From contig VFGV01000022.1 of assembly GCA_009392275.1 (NCBI GenBank), positions 124,001 through 188,000 on the forward strand: a DNA stretch of 64,000 nt. The letters are read 5' to 3'. Shown here one piece after another: positions 25,454 through 34,393 of the stretch (positions within the stretch are counted from its first letter, which is position 1; every line of letters starts with the position of its first letter). A program made the position numbers and the translations under genes. The notes beneath the pieces were generated by a model that saw only the letters and a program-made list of their open reading frames with translations, made no database searches and had not been told where the DNA came from. The DNA is from SAR202 cluster bacterium. Its GTDB lineage: Bacteria > Chloroflexota > Dehalococcoidia > Lucifugimonadales > UBA2962.

Positions 25454-27196
25454 ATGTCTGGAGAATTAAATTCAGAGCTAATAGAGTTAAGAAAAAAAAT
25501 GAGACATTCTGCTGCTCATGTGCTAGCAGATATTGTTACTCGTAAACACCCTGACGTTAGGCTTGGAATTGGACCACCAACTGATGATGGTTTTTACTAT
25601 GATTTTTTGACTGAAAAAACATTTTCTGAGGAAGACCTGGAGCAATTTCAAAAAGAAATGCAAGCAGTAATCGATGAGGATCTCGAATTTGTTTATCGAG
25701 AATACGAACGAGAAGAAGCTGAAGCAATTAATGCTGAAGAACCTCTCAAGCTTGAATTAATAGAAGATATTCCAGATGGCGAAGTTATTTCCACATATAC
25801 TCATGGGAAATTTGAAGACCTATGTGGAGGTCCACATGTCTCGTCCACGGGTCAAATCAAAGCGTACAAGCTATTAAATGTAGCTGGGGCATACTGGAGG
25901 GGCGATGAGAATCGTCCAATGTTACAACGCATATATGGAACTGCATTTGAGAATACAGCAGAGCTAGAGCAGCATTTGAACAACATTGAAGAAGCAAGGA
26001 AGCGCGATCATCGTGTACTCGGCAAAAAGCTGAACCTCTTTTCCATATCCGAAGACATCGGACCAGGCTTAGTAATATGGCATCCAAAGGGGGCAATAGT
26101 CAGAGGTATTACAGAGGACTTCTGGAAATCCGAACATGTTTCTGCTGGATACTCTTTAGTATATACGCCTCACATAGGAAAATCAGATTTATGGAAGACC
26201 TCGGGCCATTTAGAATTTTACTCGGATAACATGTTTGCGCCCATGGATATGGATGGTCAGGATTACTACTTGAAACCAATGAACTGCCCATTTCACATGA
26301 CCTACTATAAAACAGAATTAAGAAGCTATAGAGACCTTCCAATAAGAATTGGTGAACTTGGTACAGTTTACCGATATGAAAGAGGTGGAGTATTGTCAGG
26401 CTTACTTCGCGTCCGAGGATTAACTCAAGATGACGCGCACATATTTTGCCGTGAGGACCAGGTCCAAGAAGAAGTAAATCAAGTATTAAATCTAACCTTT
26501 TACTTATTGAAAACTTTTGGTTTTGATGATTACAGAATTATGTTGGCAACAAAACCTGAAAAAGCAGTCGGAGAAAATACGAAATGGGATATAGCAACTC
26601 AAGCTTTAAAGGACACTTTAAACTCCAGACAAATAGACTACGAAGTCGATGAAGGTGGAGGTGCATTCTATGGTCCAAAGATCGATATACATATAAAAGA
26701 TGCGATAGGTCGATTGTGGCAGGTTACCACAGTGCAATTTGATTTCAATTTACCTAATCGATTCGAACTTGAGTATGTTGGCGAAGATGGTGCCAAACAT
26801 GAGCCTTTTGTACTTCACAGAGCTTTGCTGGGTTCTATGGAAAGATTCATGGGTATTCTAATTGAGCATTATGGAGGATCATTTCCAACTTGGCTCGCCC
26901 CGGTACAAGCTATAATAATTCCGATTGCTAGTCGACACGAAGATTATGGATCAAAAATTAAAGAGGACATGCGTAAACACGGTATAAGATGTGAAATAGA
27001 TGATAGAAATGAACGAATGGGGTCTAAAATTCGTGACGCGCAAGTCGAAAAGATCCCATATATGCTAGTTGTGGGAGACCGTGAGGCTGATACAGAAAGT
27101 GTTGCTGTAAGACATAGGTCGGGAGAAGACTTGGGATCGATGTCAGTAAAGACAATTGTTGAGAAAATAGCTAATGAAGCTAAGCTAAAAAGCTAA
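25454..27196 (+). CDS. thrS: Threonyl-tRNA synthetase
   Basis: Class II synthetase of 580 residues. The N-terminal TGS domain of the 640-residue form is missing, and the protein begins almost directly with the editing domain (MRHSAAHVLADI, CGGPHVSSTGQI). The zinc-binding catalytic residues are in MNCPFHMTYY, DDAHIFC and LHRALLGSMERF. Motif 2 is YRYERGGVLSGLLRVRG, and a C-terminal anticodon-binding domain closes the protein. No T-box leader is present in the 64-nt upstream gap. infC-rpmI-rplT follow, a common arrangement. Confidence 0.96.
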   Translation: MSGELNSELIELRKKMRHSAAHVLADIVTRKHPDVRLGIGPPTDDGFYYDFLTEKTFSEEDLEQFQKEMQAVIDEDLEFVYREYEREEAEAINAEEPLKLELIEDIPDGEVISTYTHGKFEDLCGGPHVSSTGQIKAYKLLNVAGAYWRGDENRPMLQRIYGTAFENTAELEQHLNNIEEARKRDHRVLGKKLNLFSISEDIGPGLVIWHPKGAIVRGITEDFWKSEHVSAGYSLVYTPHIGKSDLWKTSGHLEFYSDNMFAPMDMDGQDYYLKPMNCPFHMTYYKTELRSYRDLPIRIGELGTVYRYERGGVLSGLLRVRGLTQDDAHIFCREDQVQEEVNQVLNLTFYLLKTFGFDDYRIMLATKPEKAVGENTKWDIATQALKDTLNSRQIDYEVDEGGGAFYGPKIDIHIKDAIGRLWQVTTVQFDFNLPNRFELEYVGEDGAKHEPFVLHRALLGSMERFMGILIEHYGGSFPTWLAPVQAIIIPIASRHEDYGSKIKEDMRKHGIRCEIDDRNERMGSKIRDAQVEKIPYMLVVGDREADTESVAVRHRSGEDLGSMSVKTIVEKIANEAKLKS

Positions 27197-27231
27197 TTTT
27201 ACTTTATGGATATACTTGAAGCAAGATGATA

Positions 27232-27240
27232 TGCTATAGA
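27232..27240 (+). promoter_or_regulatory. Extended -10 promoter for infC-rpmI-rplT
   Basis: TGCTATAGA reads as an extended -10 (TG-n-TATAGA) in the gap between thrS and infC. No good -35 is present, as is usual with extended -10 promoters. Transcription would start near 27247 and leave a leader of about 70 nt. Confidence 0.4.
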
Positions 27241-27242
27241 TT

Positions 27243-27278
27243 AACCAATCCCGAACCGGCAGGCAATGGTGGTTGGTT
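27243..27278 (+). promoter_or_regulatory. Leader hairpin before infC
   Basis: AACCAA (27243-27248) pairs with TTGGTT (27273-27278), extended inward by two further pairs, one of them a wobble. An alternative, mutually exclusive stem pairs AACC (27254-27257) with GGTT (27271-27274). Leaders of infC-rpmI-rplT operons often bind L20 or attenuate, and that function is inference here. It lies about 40 nt before the ATA start. Confidence 0.35.
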
Positions 27279-27317
27279 TATCCAAAAAAGATTTATAGTT
27301 ACATAAGGAGCCACAAC

Positions 27318-27884
27318 ATAGCTAAAGACTATCGAGTCAACCAGCGTATAAAAGTCCCAGAGGTTAGACTAGTAGACGAGGAAGGAAATCAACTAGGTGT
27401 AAAAGCGGTAAAAGACGCTATTACACTAGCGGAAGAGCGTGGACTTGATCTAGTTGAGGTTGCTCCATCAGCAAAACCTCCAGTGTGCAGAATCATGGAC
27501 TATGGGCGATTTCGATATGAAATCAACAGAAAAGAACGAAACGCAAGAAAAGTACAAAAATCAAAATCAAATACAGAAATTAGAGAAGTTAGACTAAAAA
27601 CAAGAATAAGTGCAAACGATCGTGCATCTAAGTCTAACCAAGTGAAAAGGTTATTATCTGAAGGAGCTAAAGTTAAAGTAAGCGTTATGTTTCGAGGGCG
27701 TGAAATTACCCATCCTGAGGTGGGTATGGAAGTCCTCAAACTAGTTGCGAAGGATTTAGGAGAAGAAGCTTTGGTAGAAAAGCCTCCTGCTTTTGAAGGT
27801 AGGTTTTTAACAATGGTTCTAGTACCGAATCGCCAAAAACCAAACCAAACCAGCCAATCCACCGCTTCTCTTGTAACAAATTAG
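27318..27884 (+). CDS. infC: Translation initiation factor IF-3, with ATA start
   Basis: IF-3 binds the 30S subunit, prevents premature 50S joining and proofreads the start codon. The family N-terminus (M)AKDYRVNQRI begins at ATA 27318-27320, with AAGGAG (27305-27310) 7 nt before it. There is no ATG in frame near this point. The only canonical start, TTG 27273, would add 15 residues unlike IF-3 and lie within the leader hairpin. The protein is 188 residues, with the N-domain to about 75, a Lys-rich linker and the C-domain KVKVSVMFRGREITHPEVGME. An AUA or AUU start is expected to give autoregulation, as in E. coli infC (AUU). Confidence 0.9.
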   Translation: MAKDYRVNQRIKVPEVRLVDEEGNQLGVKAVKDAITLAEERGLDLVEVAPSAKPPVCRIMDYGRFRYEINRKERNARKVQKSKSNTEIREVRLKTRISANDRASKSNQVKRLLSEGAKVKVSVMFRGREITHPEVGMEVLKLVAKDLGEEALVEKPPAFEGRFLTMVLVPNRQKPNQTSQSTASLVTN

Positions 27885-27899
27885 AAAGCGAATAATAAA

Positions 27900-28103
27900 T
27901 TGCCCAAAATGAAAACACATAAAGGTGCTGCTGCTCGGTTTAGAATAACTGGCACAGGAAAACTTCGTAGAATGAAGGGACATCGCAGCCATCTGCGCAG
28001 GAAAAAGGCGGCCAAGGTTAGACGTCTATACTCACAAAAACTTCCGGTGTCAGCAGCAGACCAAACAAGACTAAAAAAACTGCTGCCATACGGCCTGCCT
28101 TAA
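27900..28103 (+). CDS. rpmI: Large-subunit ribosomal protein bL35
   Basis: 67-residue basic 50S protein. PKMKTHKGAAARFRITGTGKLRR is the family signature, and RLYSQKLPVSAADQTRLKKLLPYG closes the protein. Translation starts at TTG (27900), since the ATG three codons later would remove the conserved Pro-Lys. It lies 15 nt after infC and 30 nt before rplT. Confidence 0.95.
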   Translation: MPKMKTHKGAAARFRITGTGKLRRMKGHRSHLRRKKAAKVRRLYSQKLPVSAADQTRLKKLLPYGLP

Positions 28104-28133
28104 AATACATGTACAAACATAGCGAATTTAATT

Positions 28134-28499
28134 ATGACTAGAATAAAACGTGGCGTTACTAAACGCAATAGACATAGAAAAATACTTAAAGCAACAAAAG
28201 GGCATAGAAGTGTAAGGCATTCTTTATATAGGAGAGCTCATGAGTCTATGATCCACGCGTTATCATACGCATATGCTCATCGCAAAGCGAAGAAAAGCGA
28301 TATGAGAAGACTATGGAATATACGCATAGGCGCAGCAGCCCGTGAAAACGATATTTCTTACAGTCAATTAATACATGGATTGAAGTTAGCAAGCATAGAA
28401 ATTGATAGAAAAATGCTTTCTGAACTAGCAATATTGGATTCTAAAGCATTCAGTCAACTTGTTGTTAAAGCGAAAGAACAACTAGCATCAGCTAGTTAA
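28134..28499 (+). CDS. rplT: Large-subunit ribosomal protein bL20
   Basis: 121-residue 23S-rRNA-binding assembly protein. It begins MTRIKRGVTKRNRHRKILK, with the rRNA-binding N-terminal extension, and continues with the globular LWNIRIGAAARENDISYSQLIHGLK. In other bacteria L20 represses its own operon through the leader RNA. The stop overlaps the converging sco gene by 4 nt, leaving no room for a separate terminator. Confidence 0.97.
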   Translation: MTRIKRGVTKRNRHRKILKATKGHRSVRHSLYRRAHESMIHALSYAYAHRKAKKSDMRRLWNIRIGAAARENDISYSQLIHGLKLASIEIDRKMLSELAILDSKAFSQLVVKAKEQLASAS

Positions 28500-29167
28500 T
28501 TTTCATTAACTAATAACTTAACATCATTTGCTAGATCTTCAGCATCGAATGGCAAAGTGAATATTGATCTGGCATGCCCAGTTTTATCAATTATATAAAC
28601 AGGCCCCTGGTGAGTTACTGAATAGTTATTAAGCAACTGAGTTCCCAATGCATCTATAGAATTCGACTCCTCTGAATGTTGATTCGATTGATCAATCAAA
28701 ACAGCAACGTAATAAGCAGACCATAGTTGTTTTAATTGAGCTTCTTGCCCTACTAGATATTTCCAGCTACCCAATCCATAATTCTTCAGAAATTCCTGTC
28801 GATTAACACCTGTGTCTCTAGCAGGATCGACAGAAATAAGCAGTATATTATAATTAAGTTGACCAGTTGTTCCATCTCTTAAATACTTTTCAGCCTCTTT
28901 TAAGCGATGCGCAATCAAGGGGCAGATATCATTACAATCTGTATAAACAAATGTAAGAATAACGACTTGGTTTTTATAATCTCCTAGAGTAACAGTCTCT
29001 CCAAACTGATCTAAAAGAGAAAAATCAGTTGCCTTAGGAGCTGGAGACAATACTGTACCAGTAAAACTAGGCGCATGCGCTAAAGTACATCCAGTAAAAA
29101 CAATGATAAAAAACAAAGATATAAAAATCCTTGTAGTAAGATTTATTCCGAAAGTTCTTACTGTCAA
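28496..29167 (-). CDS. sco: SCO1/SenC copper chaperone lipoprotein
   Basis: Thioredoxin-fold copper chaperone for building the CuA site of cytochrome oxidase subunit II. A membrane segment ends in a lipobox (FTGC, about residue 27). The copper-binding CxxxCP is in YTDCNDICPLIAHRL (about 90-104), and the family His is likely the one in SVTHQGPVYIID. The length of 223 is normal. It lies at the 3' end of the oxidase cluster, 7 nt after a small membrane protein. Confidence 0.9.
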   Translation of the reverse strand: MTVRTFGINLTTRIFISLFFIIVFTGCTLAHAPSFTGTVLSPAPKATDFSLLDQFGETVTLGDYKNQVVILTFVYTDCNDICPLIAHRLKEAEKYLRDGTTGQLNYNILLISVDPARDTGVNRQEFLKNYGLGSWKYLVGQEAQLKQLWSAYYVAVLIDQSNQHSEESNSIDALGTQLLNNYSVTHQGPVYIIDKTGHARSIFTLPFDAEDLANDVKLLVNEN

Positions 29168-29174
29168 AAATTGA

Positions 29175-29405
29175 TTAATCTGTTTTGGTAGTCGCTTGCT
29201 TATCGTAATAATTTTGGATTAAAAACGCTGCGGCAGGTACCAAAACTACTAACGCCATACCTAAAATTACAGAACCCCATTCATGAAGACCTGTATTTTT
29301 GAAAAGCAGTATAAAAATAAATCCTATAACTCCTCCAATCACGGCAGTACCAATGACTGATATTAACGGTATAAGTATGGCCATTTTCATAAGATCTAAA
29401 GTCAA
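29175..29405 (-). CDS. Small two-helix membrane protein in the oxidase cluster
   Basis: 76-residue protein with two predicted membrane helices (about 8-34 and 44-63) and a short charged tail. I do not recognise a family. Its place between ctaG and sco, with short spacers on both sides, suggests a role in oxidase assembly or stability. Confidence 0.55.
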   Translation of the reverse strand: MTLDLMKMAILIPLISVIGTAVIGGVIGFIFILLFKNTGLHEWGSVILGMALVVLVPAAAFLIQNYYDKQATTKTD

Positions 29406-29442
29406 TTTTCTCTACCTCTTAAAAGATTTATTTGATTTGCCT

Positions 29443-30345
29443 TTATGAGTTTACACTACTTATAAAGCTGGATGATGTCTTATTTTTGATTGAATTAATT
29501 TCAATCTGTTTGTTTTTTAAGCTTTTTGTATTATTACGTTCATATTTAGCCCATCTCACAAATATACGAATGAAAAGGAACATGAATAACACTCCACCTC
29601 CTACCTTCATTATGAGTCCACCAATTTGTTGATCAGCCAAATTACTTAGGCTCCACACTACTGGAGCATTTACGTAAAATTCATAGAGAGGCGCATCTGA
29701 AAAGGTTATTGGCGCAAATACCAAAATTTGTGCAATTGCTAAACCGAGTAAATATAGCATCTTAGCAGGTTCAGATAATGGGGGTAATTCTCTCGAAGAA
29801 CTCATCAATGGCCACCACATCATAACAGCAGTAGATATAAACATCAGATGCTCTAATACGTGAAACGAATGAAAGTCTACGGAGGTTGCGTATAATGCAG
29901 GAAAGTGCCAAAACGAAAACACTAAATTAAACGCACTAAAAGTTACCACTGGATGTGTCAATACTCTCGCTATCGAGGCCACTATTTTAATTTTCATAAC
30001 TGGTTTGAATGCCCACCCTGGGATTCCGGCAATCATTAACGGCGGTACTATCAAAGTAAGTAAAACATGTTGCAACATGTGAGCTGAAAATAAGAAATTG
30101 TCACTTAATTCATGTAACGGAGAAATTAAAGAAAATAAAATAATCAATATTGATGAAATAAACATCAAAATTTGTTTTGAGGGAACCTGTGTAGGTGACA
30201 ATGCTAATTTGACCCTACCTGGACCAATAATCCACAAATATAACCCCAAAATTACAGACAGCCCAATTAAAACATCAGGATGAAAGTGCCATTTTGTCCA
30301 AATTGAAGACCAAAAGTCAGTAAAGTCAAAATAGGTCATGACCAT
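29443..30345 (-). CDS. ctaG: Cytochrome c oxidase assembly factor CtaG (caa3 type)
   Basis: Polytopic membrane protein of the caa3_CtaG family, 300 residues and about seven helices. Conserved His-containing helices are visible: FSAHMLQHVLLTLIVPPLMIAGIPG and HSFHVLEHLMFISTAVMMWWP. In Bacillus the family is needed for caa3 oxidase assembly, probably copper delivery. The C-terminal 35 residues are a polar, Lys/Ser/Asn-rich tail. It sits downstream of ctaF. Confidence 0.88.
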   Translation of the reverse strand: MVMTYFDFTDFWSSIWTKWHFHPDVLIGLSVILGLYLWIIGPGRVKLALSPTQVPSKQILMFISSILIILFSLISPLHELSDNFLFSAHMLQHVLLTLIVPPLMIAGIPGWAFKPVMKIKIVASIARVLTHPVVTFSAFNLVFSFWHFPALYATSVDFHSFHVLEHLMFISTAVMMWWPLMSSSRELPPLSEPAKMLYLLGLAIAQILVFAPITFSDAPLYEFYVNAPVVWSLSNLADQQIGGLIMKVGGGVLFMFLFIRIFVRWAKYERNNTKSLKNKQIEINSIKNKTSSSFISSVNS

Positions 30346-30379
30346 GAAACCCCGTGAATCTACGCTTAGTTAGATTAAT

Positions 30380-30724
30380 CTATGATACGTGAAACCACCT
30401 GAACAAAGCCATTAAAGCAAATGTCACTCCGATTGCTAAAAATAAACCCGTCAGGAACAATGTACTGAAGAGTTTGTGATCAAATTTAAGGTGCATATAA
30501 AACTGTATAACAAGATAAAATTTTATAACCGATAATATACCCAAGACTGGAATAATACCGTAACTCAACCATTCAAACCATTCGAAAGCAATTACTTCTA
30601 GCGCAGTAAGGATGCACAAGGCCATGGCAACCTTAAAGTATGTTCCAGCCGTTGGATGATCAGCATGGCTAGCAGCGTCACTAGTATTATGGGGTGTTCT
30701 GTTATCTATATTTTCTGTAACCAT
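30380..30724 (-). CDS. ctaF: Cytochrome c oxidase subunit IV (prokaryotic type)
   Basis: Small subunit of the caa3-type oxidase, 114 residues. A polar N-terminus is followed by three membrane helices, with the typical KFYLVIQFYMHLKFDHKLFS between helices 2 and 3. The start lies 2 nt after ctaE. Confidence 0.85.
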   Translation of the reverse strand: MVTENIDNRTPHNTSDAASHADHPTAGTYFKVAMALCILTALEVIAFEWFEWLSYGIIPVLGILSVIKFYLVIQFYMHLKFDHKLFSTLFLTGLFLAIGVTFALMALFRWFHVS

Positions 30725-30726
30725 AT

Positions 30727-31455
30727 CTAAGACGGGAATCCTTCAAATACACCAAACAAATATACCACAGCAAAAATGACTATCCAAACAATATCAACAA
30801 AGTGCCAGTACAGAGCAGCTAGATCTGTATCCAAATCTCTTTCCGGAGTAACTCCTCCTTTTTTGAAAGAATACAAAAACAGAGAGAATAGCCATATAAC
30901 ACCAATCGTAACGTGAGTACCATGCAAACCAGTCAACACGAAAAAAGTTGTGCCAAAAAGGTTGGTTTTTGGAGTCAGACCATGCTGAGCATCATAATAA
31001 TCGACTCCGTCCTTACAATTTTTATCAAATAATCCTTGTTCATAATCTGTCAGCTCGCCAGGGTTTATGCAGTCAATATGCACATGATGATTAGCAAATT
31101 CATAAAATTCAAAAGTCTGGAATCCTAGAAAAGTGGATCCTAGAATAACGGTTGATAGCATCCATGCTCGATACCCTTTAAGAGATCCTTTTCTTAAAGC
31201 AGCATATGCCAAAACCATACTCATACTGGACATCAACAGCACGAACGTGCTAACAGTGGTAACCGGAATACTAAACACGTCAATCGGCATTGGCCCGCTT
31301 AGGCTTTTGCCTTTATAGACTAGATATGTGGCGATTAATGTAGCAAAAAACATACAATCTGAACCAAGAAAAACCCACATAAGCATTTTTCTATGATTCA
31401 AACCTGTTGAAGTTTGATGATCACCTTCGTGGTTCGAAACTGCCGTTTCAGCCAA
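30727..31455 (-). CDS. ctaE: Cytochrome c oxidase subunit III
   Basis: Membrane subunit of the heme-copper oxidase, 242 residues. It shows MWVFLGSDCMFFATLI, TNLFGTTFFVLTGLHGTHV and YWHFVDIVWIVIFAVVYL of the family. An unusual polar insertion of about 38 residues (about 121-158, two Cys) sits between FEFYEF and GLTPKTNLFG, where most bacterial subunits have only a short link. Confidence 0.93.
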   Translation of the reverse strand: MAETAVSNHEGDHQTSTGLNHRKMLMWVFLGSDCMFFATLIATYLVYKGKSLSGPMPIDVFSIPVTTVSTFVLLMSSMSMVLAYAALRKGSLKGYRAWMLSTVILGSTFLGFQTFEFYEFANHHVHIDCINPGELTDYEQGLFDKNCKDGVDYYDAQHGLTPKTNLFGTTFFVLTGLHGTHVTIGVIWLFSLFLYSFKKGGVTPERDLDTDLAALYWHFVDIVWIVIFAVVYLFGVFEGFPS

Positions 31456-31511
31456 AATTTTCTCCGTATCTTCTGTTTATCATTGTTTAATATTAATTAT
31501 TCTTTCAACTT

Positions 31512-33338
31512 TTACTCGGGGTCATTCACTGGTTCAAAAGACCAGGCATAAACTCCAATCATCATAATTGCTAACCCTACTGCTGCGGCCGGATAACTAT
31601 ATATCAGCCCATATCCTCCGATAAATATACCTATTGCGGACACAAGTGGCCAAAACGATGGCTGTGGCAGATGTATTTCTCCTGTTGACCCTGAACCTCC
31701 AGATGGAGCTTGGCCATCTACAAGACCTCTCTTCTTTGCCCACCAATCATCCACATCTTTAACCTCCGGTATTTCTTCAAAATTATACTCGGGAGGAGGA
31801 GAGGCTATTGACCATTCCAATGTCCTTGCATCCCAAGGGTCACCAGGTGCTTTTTCACCTGAACGCCAACTCTTCACTATGTTATGAATAAACAGCAGCA
31901 CAGATATCACAATCAATATTGATCCTGCTGTCTCTAATGCATTCAAAGCTGTCCAGCCCATTTCCTCGCTATAGGTATAGATTCTTCTAGGCATACCATC
32001 CATACCAACAAAATGCATTGGGAAAAATGTTATATTCTGACCAATGAACAATAACCAAAATTGGACCTTGCCAATTTTGTCATTAAACATCCTTCCAGCA
32101 AATTTTGGGAACCAGTAGTATAAACCACCAAAAATTGCCATGATAGCTCCACCAAACAACACATAGTGGAAATGCGCAACAATAAAGTATGTGTCTTGTT
32201 GCTGGGCATCAGAGGATGACATAGCGTGCATTACACCACTAATTCCACCTATGGTGAAAGTCACAATAAACCCAACAGCATAAAGCATAGGGGTATTAAA
32301 GGTGATTGATCCTTTCCACATCGTAAAGATCCAGTTAAATATCTTGATTCCTGTTGGCACGGCTATTGCCATAGTTGTAATGGTGAAAACCGAATTCGGT
32401 ATCGGGCCCAATCCAACTGTAAACATATGATGGCTCCATACTAACCATCCCATAAATGCTATGATCGCCCCTGCAAGAATTACAGTTGAGTACCCAAAAA
32501 GAGGTTTCTTTGAAAATGTAGGAAGTATTTCAGATACGATACCCATCGCAGGCAAAATTAATATATAAACTTCTGGATGCCCAAACACCCAAAACAGATG
32601 CTGCCACAACACTGGATCAGCTCCGGCCGGTGCAAAAAAGAAATTAGTCCCAAAACTACGATCAAACATTAACTCAATAAGTGCAACTGTAATAACTGGA
32701 AATGCTAAAACAAGCAATATAGCTGTTATAAAAGTCATCCATGTGAAAAGCGGCATTCTCATTAAAGTCATGCCTGGAGCTCTCATGTTAATTATCGTGA
32801 CTATGAAGTTAAATGACGCCGCAAGTGATGCTATACCCAGTACCTGTAAACCAACTATCCAGTAATCCATACCATGGCCTGGGTTATATGCAATTGATGT
32901 TAATGGAGCATACGCAAACCAGCCCGAATTTGGCGCATCTCCAACTAACCAACTACTATGCAATATTATGGTACCAGCTAGAAACACCCAGTAACTAAAT
33001 GCGTTTAACCTTGGAAATGCAACGTCTCTGGCGCCAATTTGTAAAGGGATAACATAGTTAAAGAAAGCAGCGCTTAAAGGCATAATAGCTAGGAATATCA
33101 TTGTAGTTCCATGCATAGTGAATAACTGGTTATAGACTTCAGGAGAAATGATATCTGCGTTAGAGCCAGCGAGTTGAGCTCTAATCAAAATTGCTTCGAT
33201 GCCACCAATAAGAAAGTTTATAAATGCAGTGGCTCCATATAGCAAACCGATTTTTTTATGATCAATGGTAGTTATCCAATTCCAAATACCCGTTGGGTGC
33301 AAAGGGCGTTTAATCATAGGAATGGGTAGAGTCGTCAT
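31512..33338 (-). CDS. ctaD: Cytochrome c oxidase subunit I
   Basis: Catalytic heme-copper subunit reducing O2 to water and pumping protons, 608 residues. Heme-a ligand His lies in TMHGTTMIFLA. The CuB site with the His-Tyr cross-link motif is WVFGHPEVYILILP, and the distal ligands are in AHFHYVLFGGAIMAI. The extra C-terminal helices (about 560-608) are as in caa3-type subunit I. It overlaps ctaC by 4 nt (ATGA). Confidence 0.97.
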   Translation of the reverse strand: MTTLPIPMIKRPLHPTGIWNWITTIDHKKIGLLYGATAFINFLIGGIEAILIRAQLAGSNADIISPEVYNQLFTMHGTTMIFLAIMPLSAAFFNYVIPLQIGARDVAFPRLNAFSYWVFLAGTIILHSSWLVGDAPNSGWFAYAPLTSIAYNPGHGMDYWIVGLQVLGIASLAASFNFIVTIINMRAPGMTLMRMPLFTWMTFITAILLVLAFPVITVALIELMFDRSFGTNFFFAPAGADPVLWQHLFWVFGHPEVYILILPAMGIVSEILPTFSKKPLFGYSTVILAGAIIAFMGWLVWSHHMFTVGLGPIPNSVFTITTMAIAVPTGIKIFNWIFTMWKGSITFNTPMLYAVGFIVTFTIGGISGVMHAMSSSDAQQQDTYFIVAHFHYVLFGGAIMAIFGGLYYWFPKFAGRMFNDKIGKVQFWLLFIGQNITFFPMHFVGMDGMPRRIYTYSEEMGWTALNALETAGSILIVISVLLFIHNIVKSWRSGEKAPGDPWDARTLEWSIASPPPEYNFEEIPEVKDVDDWWAKKRGLVDGQAPSGGSGSTGEIHLPQPSFWPLVSAIGIFIGGYGLIYSYPAAAVGLAIMMIGVYAWSFEPVNDPE

Positions 33339-34393
33339 TCTAAACTCCTTAGGTACGCAGCCAAGGCTGTTATTTCTGGATCTGTTAAAGCTTTATCAGG
33401 GTCAGTATAAACAGATGCATTTTTAGACATTAAGTTTCCTGGCTTTAGGTCATCTGGATCAGTCAACCATGCAATTAAGTTTTCATGCGTGTTATCCATA
33501 ATTCCAGATAGTATGTGCAACCGGTCCGCAAAGTGAGTTAAGTCTGGGCCGACTTCACCATATGCTTTTTGACTTCCCCTAATCGTATGGCACGCGTAAC
33601 ATCCTGCTTCTGAGGACATAAACAAATCGTGACCTTGTTGAGTCAACGGATCAGCTGGTTTCACTGCATCAGCCAACTGCTGTTGAACCCATGCATCAAA
33701 GTCCTCCCTAGATTCAACAACAACCCTAAATCGCATCAGCGCATGCGATTCTCCACAAAACTCGGCACACTGACCGTAAAAAGTACCGATTTCATTCGAC
33801 TGAAGCCACATTGTGTTGTCATTGTTTGGAATCATATCTACTTTGCCGCCCAATTTCGGCACCCAAAAACTATGAATTACATCTTTAGAGTCCAATTCAA
33901 AGTTTATTACCTCGCCGACTGGTATATGGAGTTCATTAGCAGTAACAACACCTAACTCAGGAATATCAAACCTGAACCACCATTGGTTACCAGTCACCTT
34001 GACAGTTAATCCATCCGGCTCAGGAGACACCGTGGTATCAAACAATGAGTTTATGGTAGGAACAGCTACAGCAATCAGTAATAATGCTGGAATCACAGTC
34101 CATGCGATTTCCCAGGTACTATTTCCATGCACTTGCTCTGGGTCACCGTCTTCATCATCCTTTTTCCTATACTTGAAAGTGAAATATGCAAGTAAAGCCA
34201 TTACTAATACAAAAACAACTAGACCAGCATACATTATGATATAAAAAATTAGAGCTTGAGACTCAGAAACCGGTCCCACCGTATCGAACGGAGATTGCGG
34301 ATGGTCATTTGTGCATCCGAAAATAAGGGCAAGAATAACTCCAGCGAGTAACACAAAACTGTACTTAGCGAATTGTCGATTAATTGTCGGCAT
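33335..34393 (-). CDS. ctaC: Cytochrome c oxidase subunit II with fused cytochrome c domain
   Basis: Electron-entry subunit. The start is set at ATG 34393, giving a lipoprotein signal with lipobox IFGC. The longer frame to 34462 would begin at the predicted transcription start. Two membrane helices precede the cupredoxin CuA domain (HSFWVPKLGGKVDMIPN and GTFYGQCAEFCGESHALM). A C-terminal cytochrome c domain has CYACHTI (CxxCH), a second feature of caa3 oxidases, and a distal Met probably in GNLMSKNASVY. It is first in the ctaC-D-E-F transcript. Confidence 0.95.
   Translation of the reverse strand: MPTINRQFAKYSFVLLAGVILALIFGCTNDHPQSPFDTVGPVSESQALIFYIIMYAGLVVFVLVMALLAYFTFKYRKKDDEDGDPEQVHGNSTWEIAWTVIPALLLIAVAVPTINSLFDTTVSPEPDGLTVKVTGNQWWFRFDIPELGVVTANELHIPVGEVINFELDSKDVIHSFWVPKLGGKVDMIPNNDNTMWLQSNEIGTFYGQCAEFCGESHALMRFRVVVESREDFDAWVQQQLADAVKPADPLTQQGHDLFMSSEAGCYACHTIRGSQKAYGEVGPDLTHFADRLHILSGIMDNTHENLIAWLTDPDDLKPGNLMSKNASVYTDPDKALTDPEITALAAYLRSLE

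Noticed and set aside
27273-27317. TTG-initiated N-terminal extension of IF-3
   Set aside because: The extra 15 residues do not resemble IF-3, there is no ribosome site before the TTG, and the TTG lies in a hairpin. AAGGAG points to ATA 27318.
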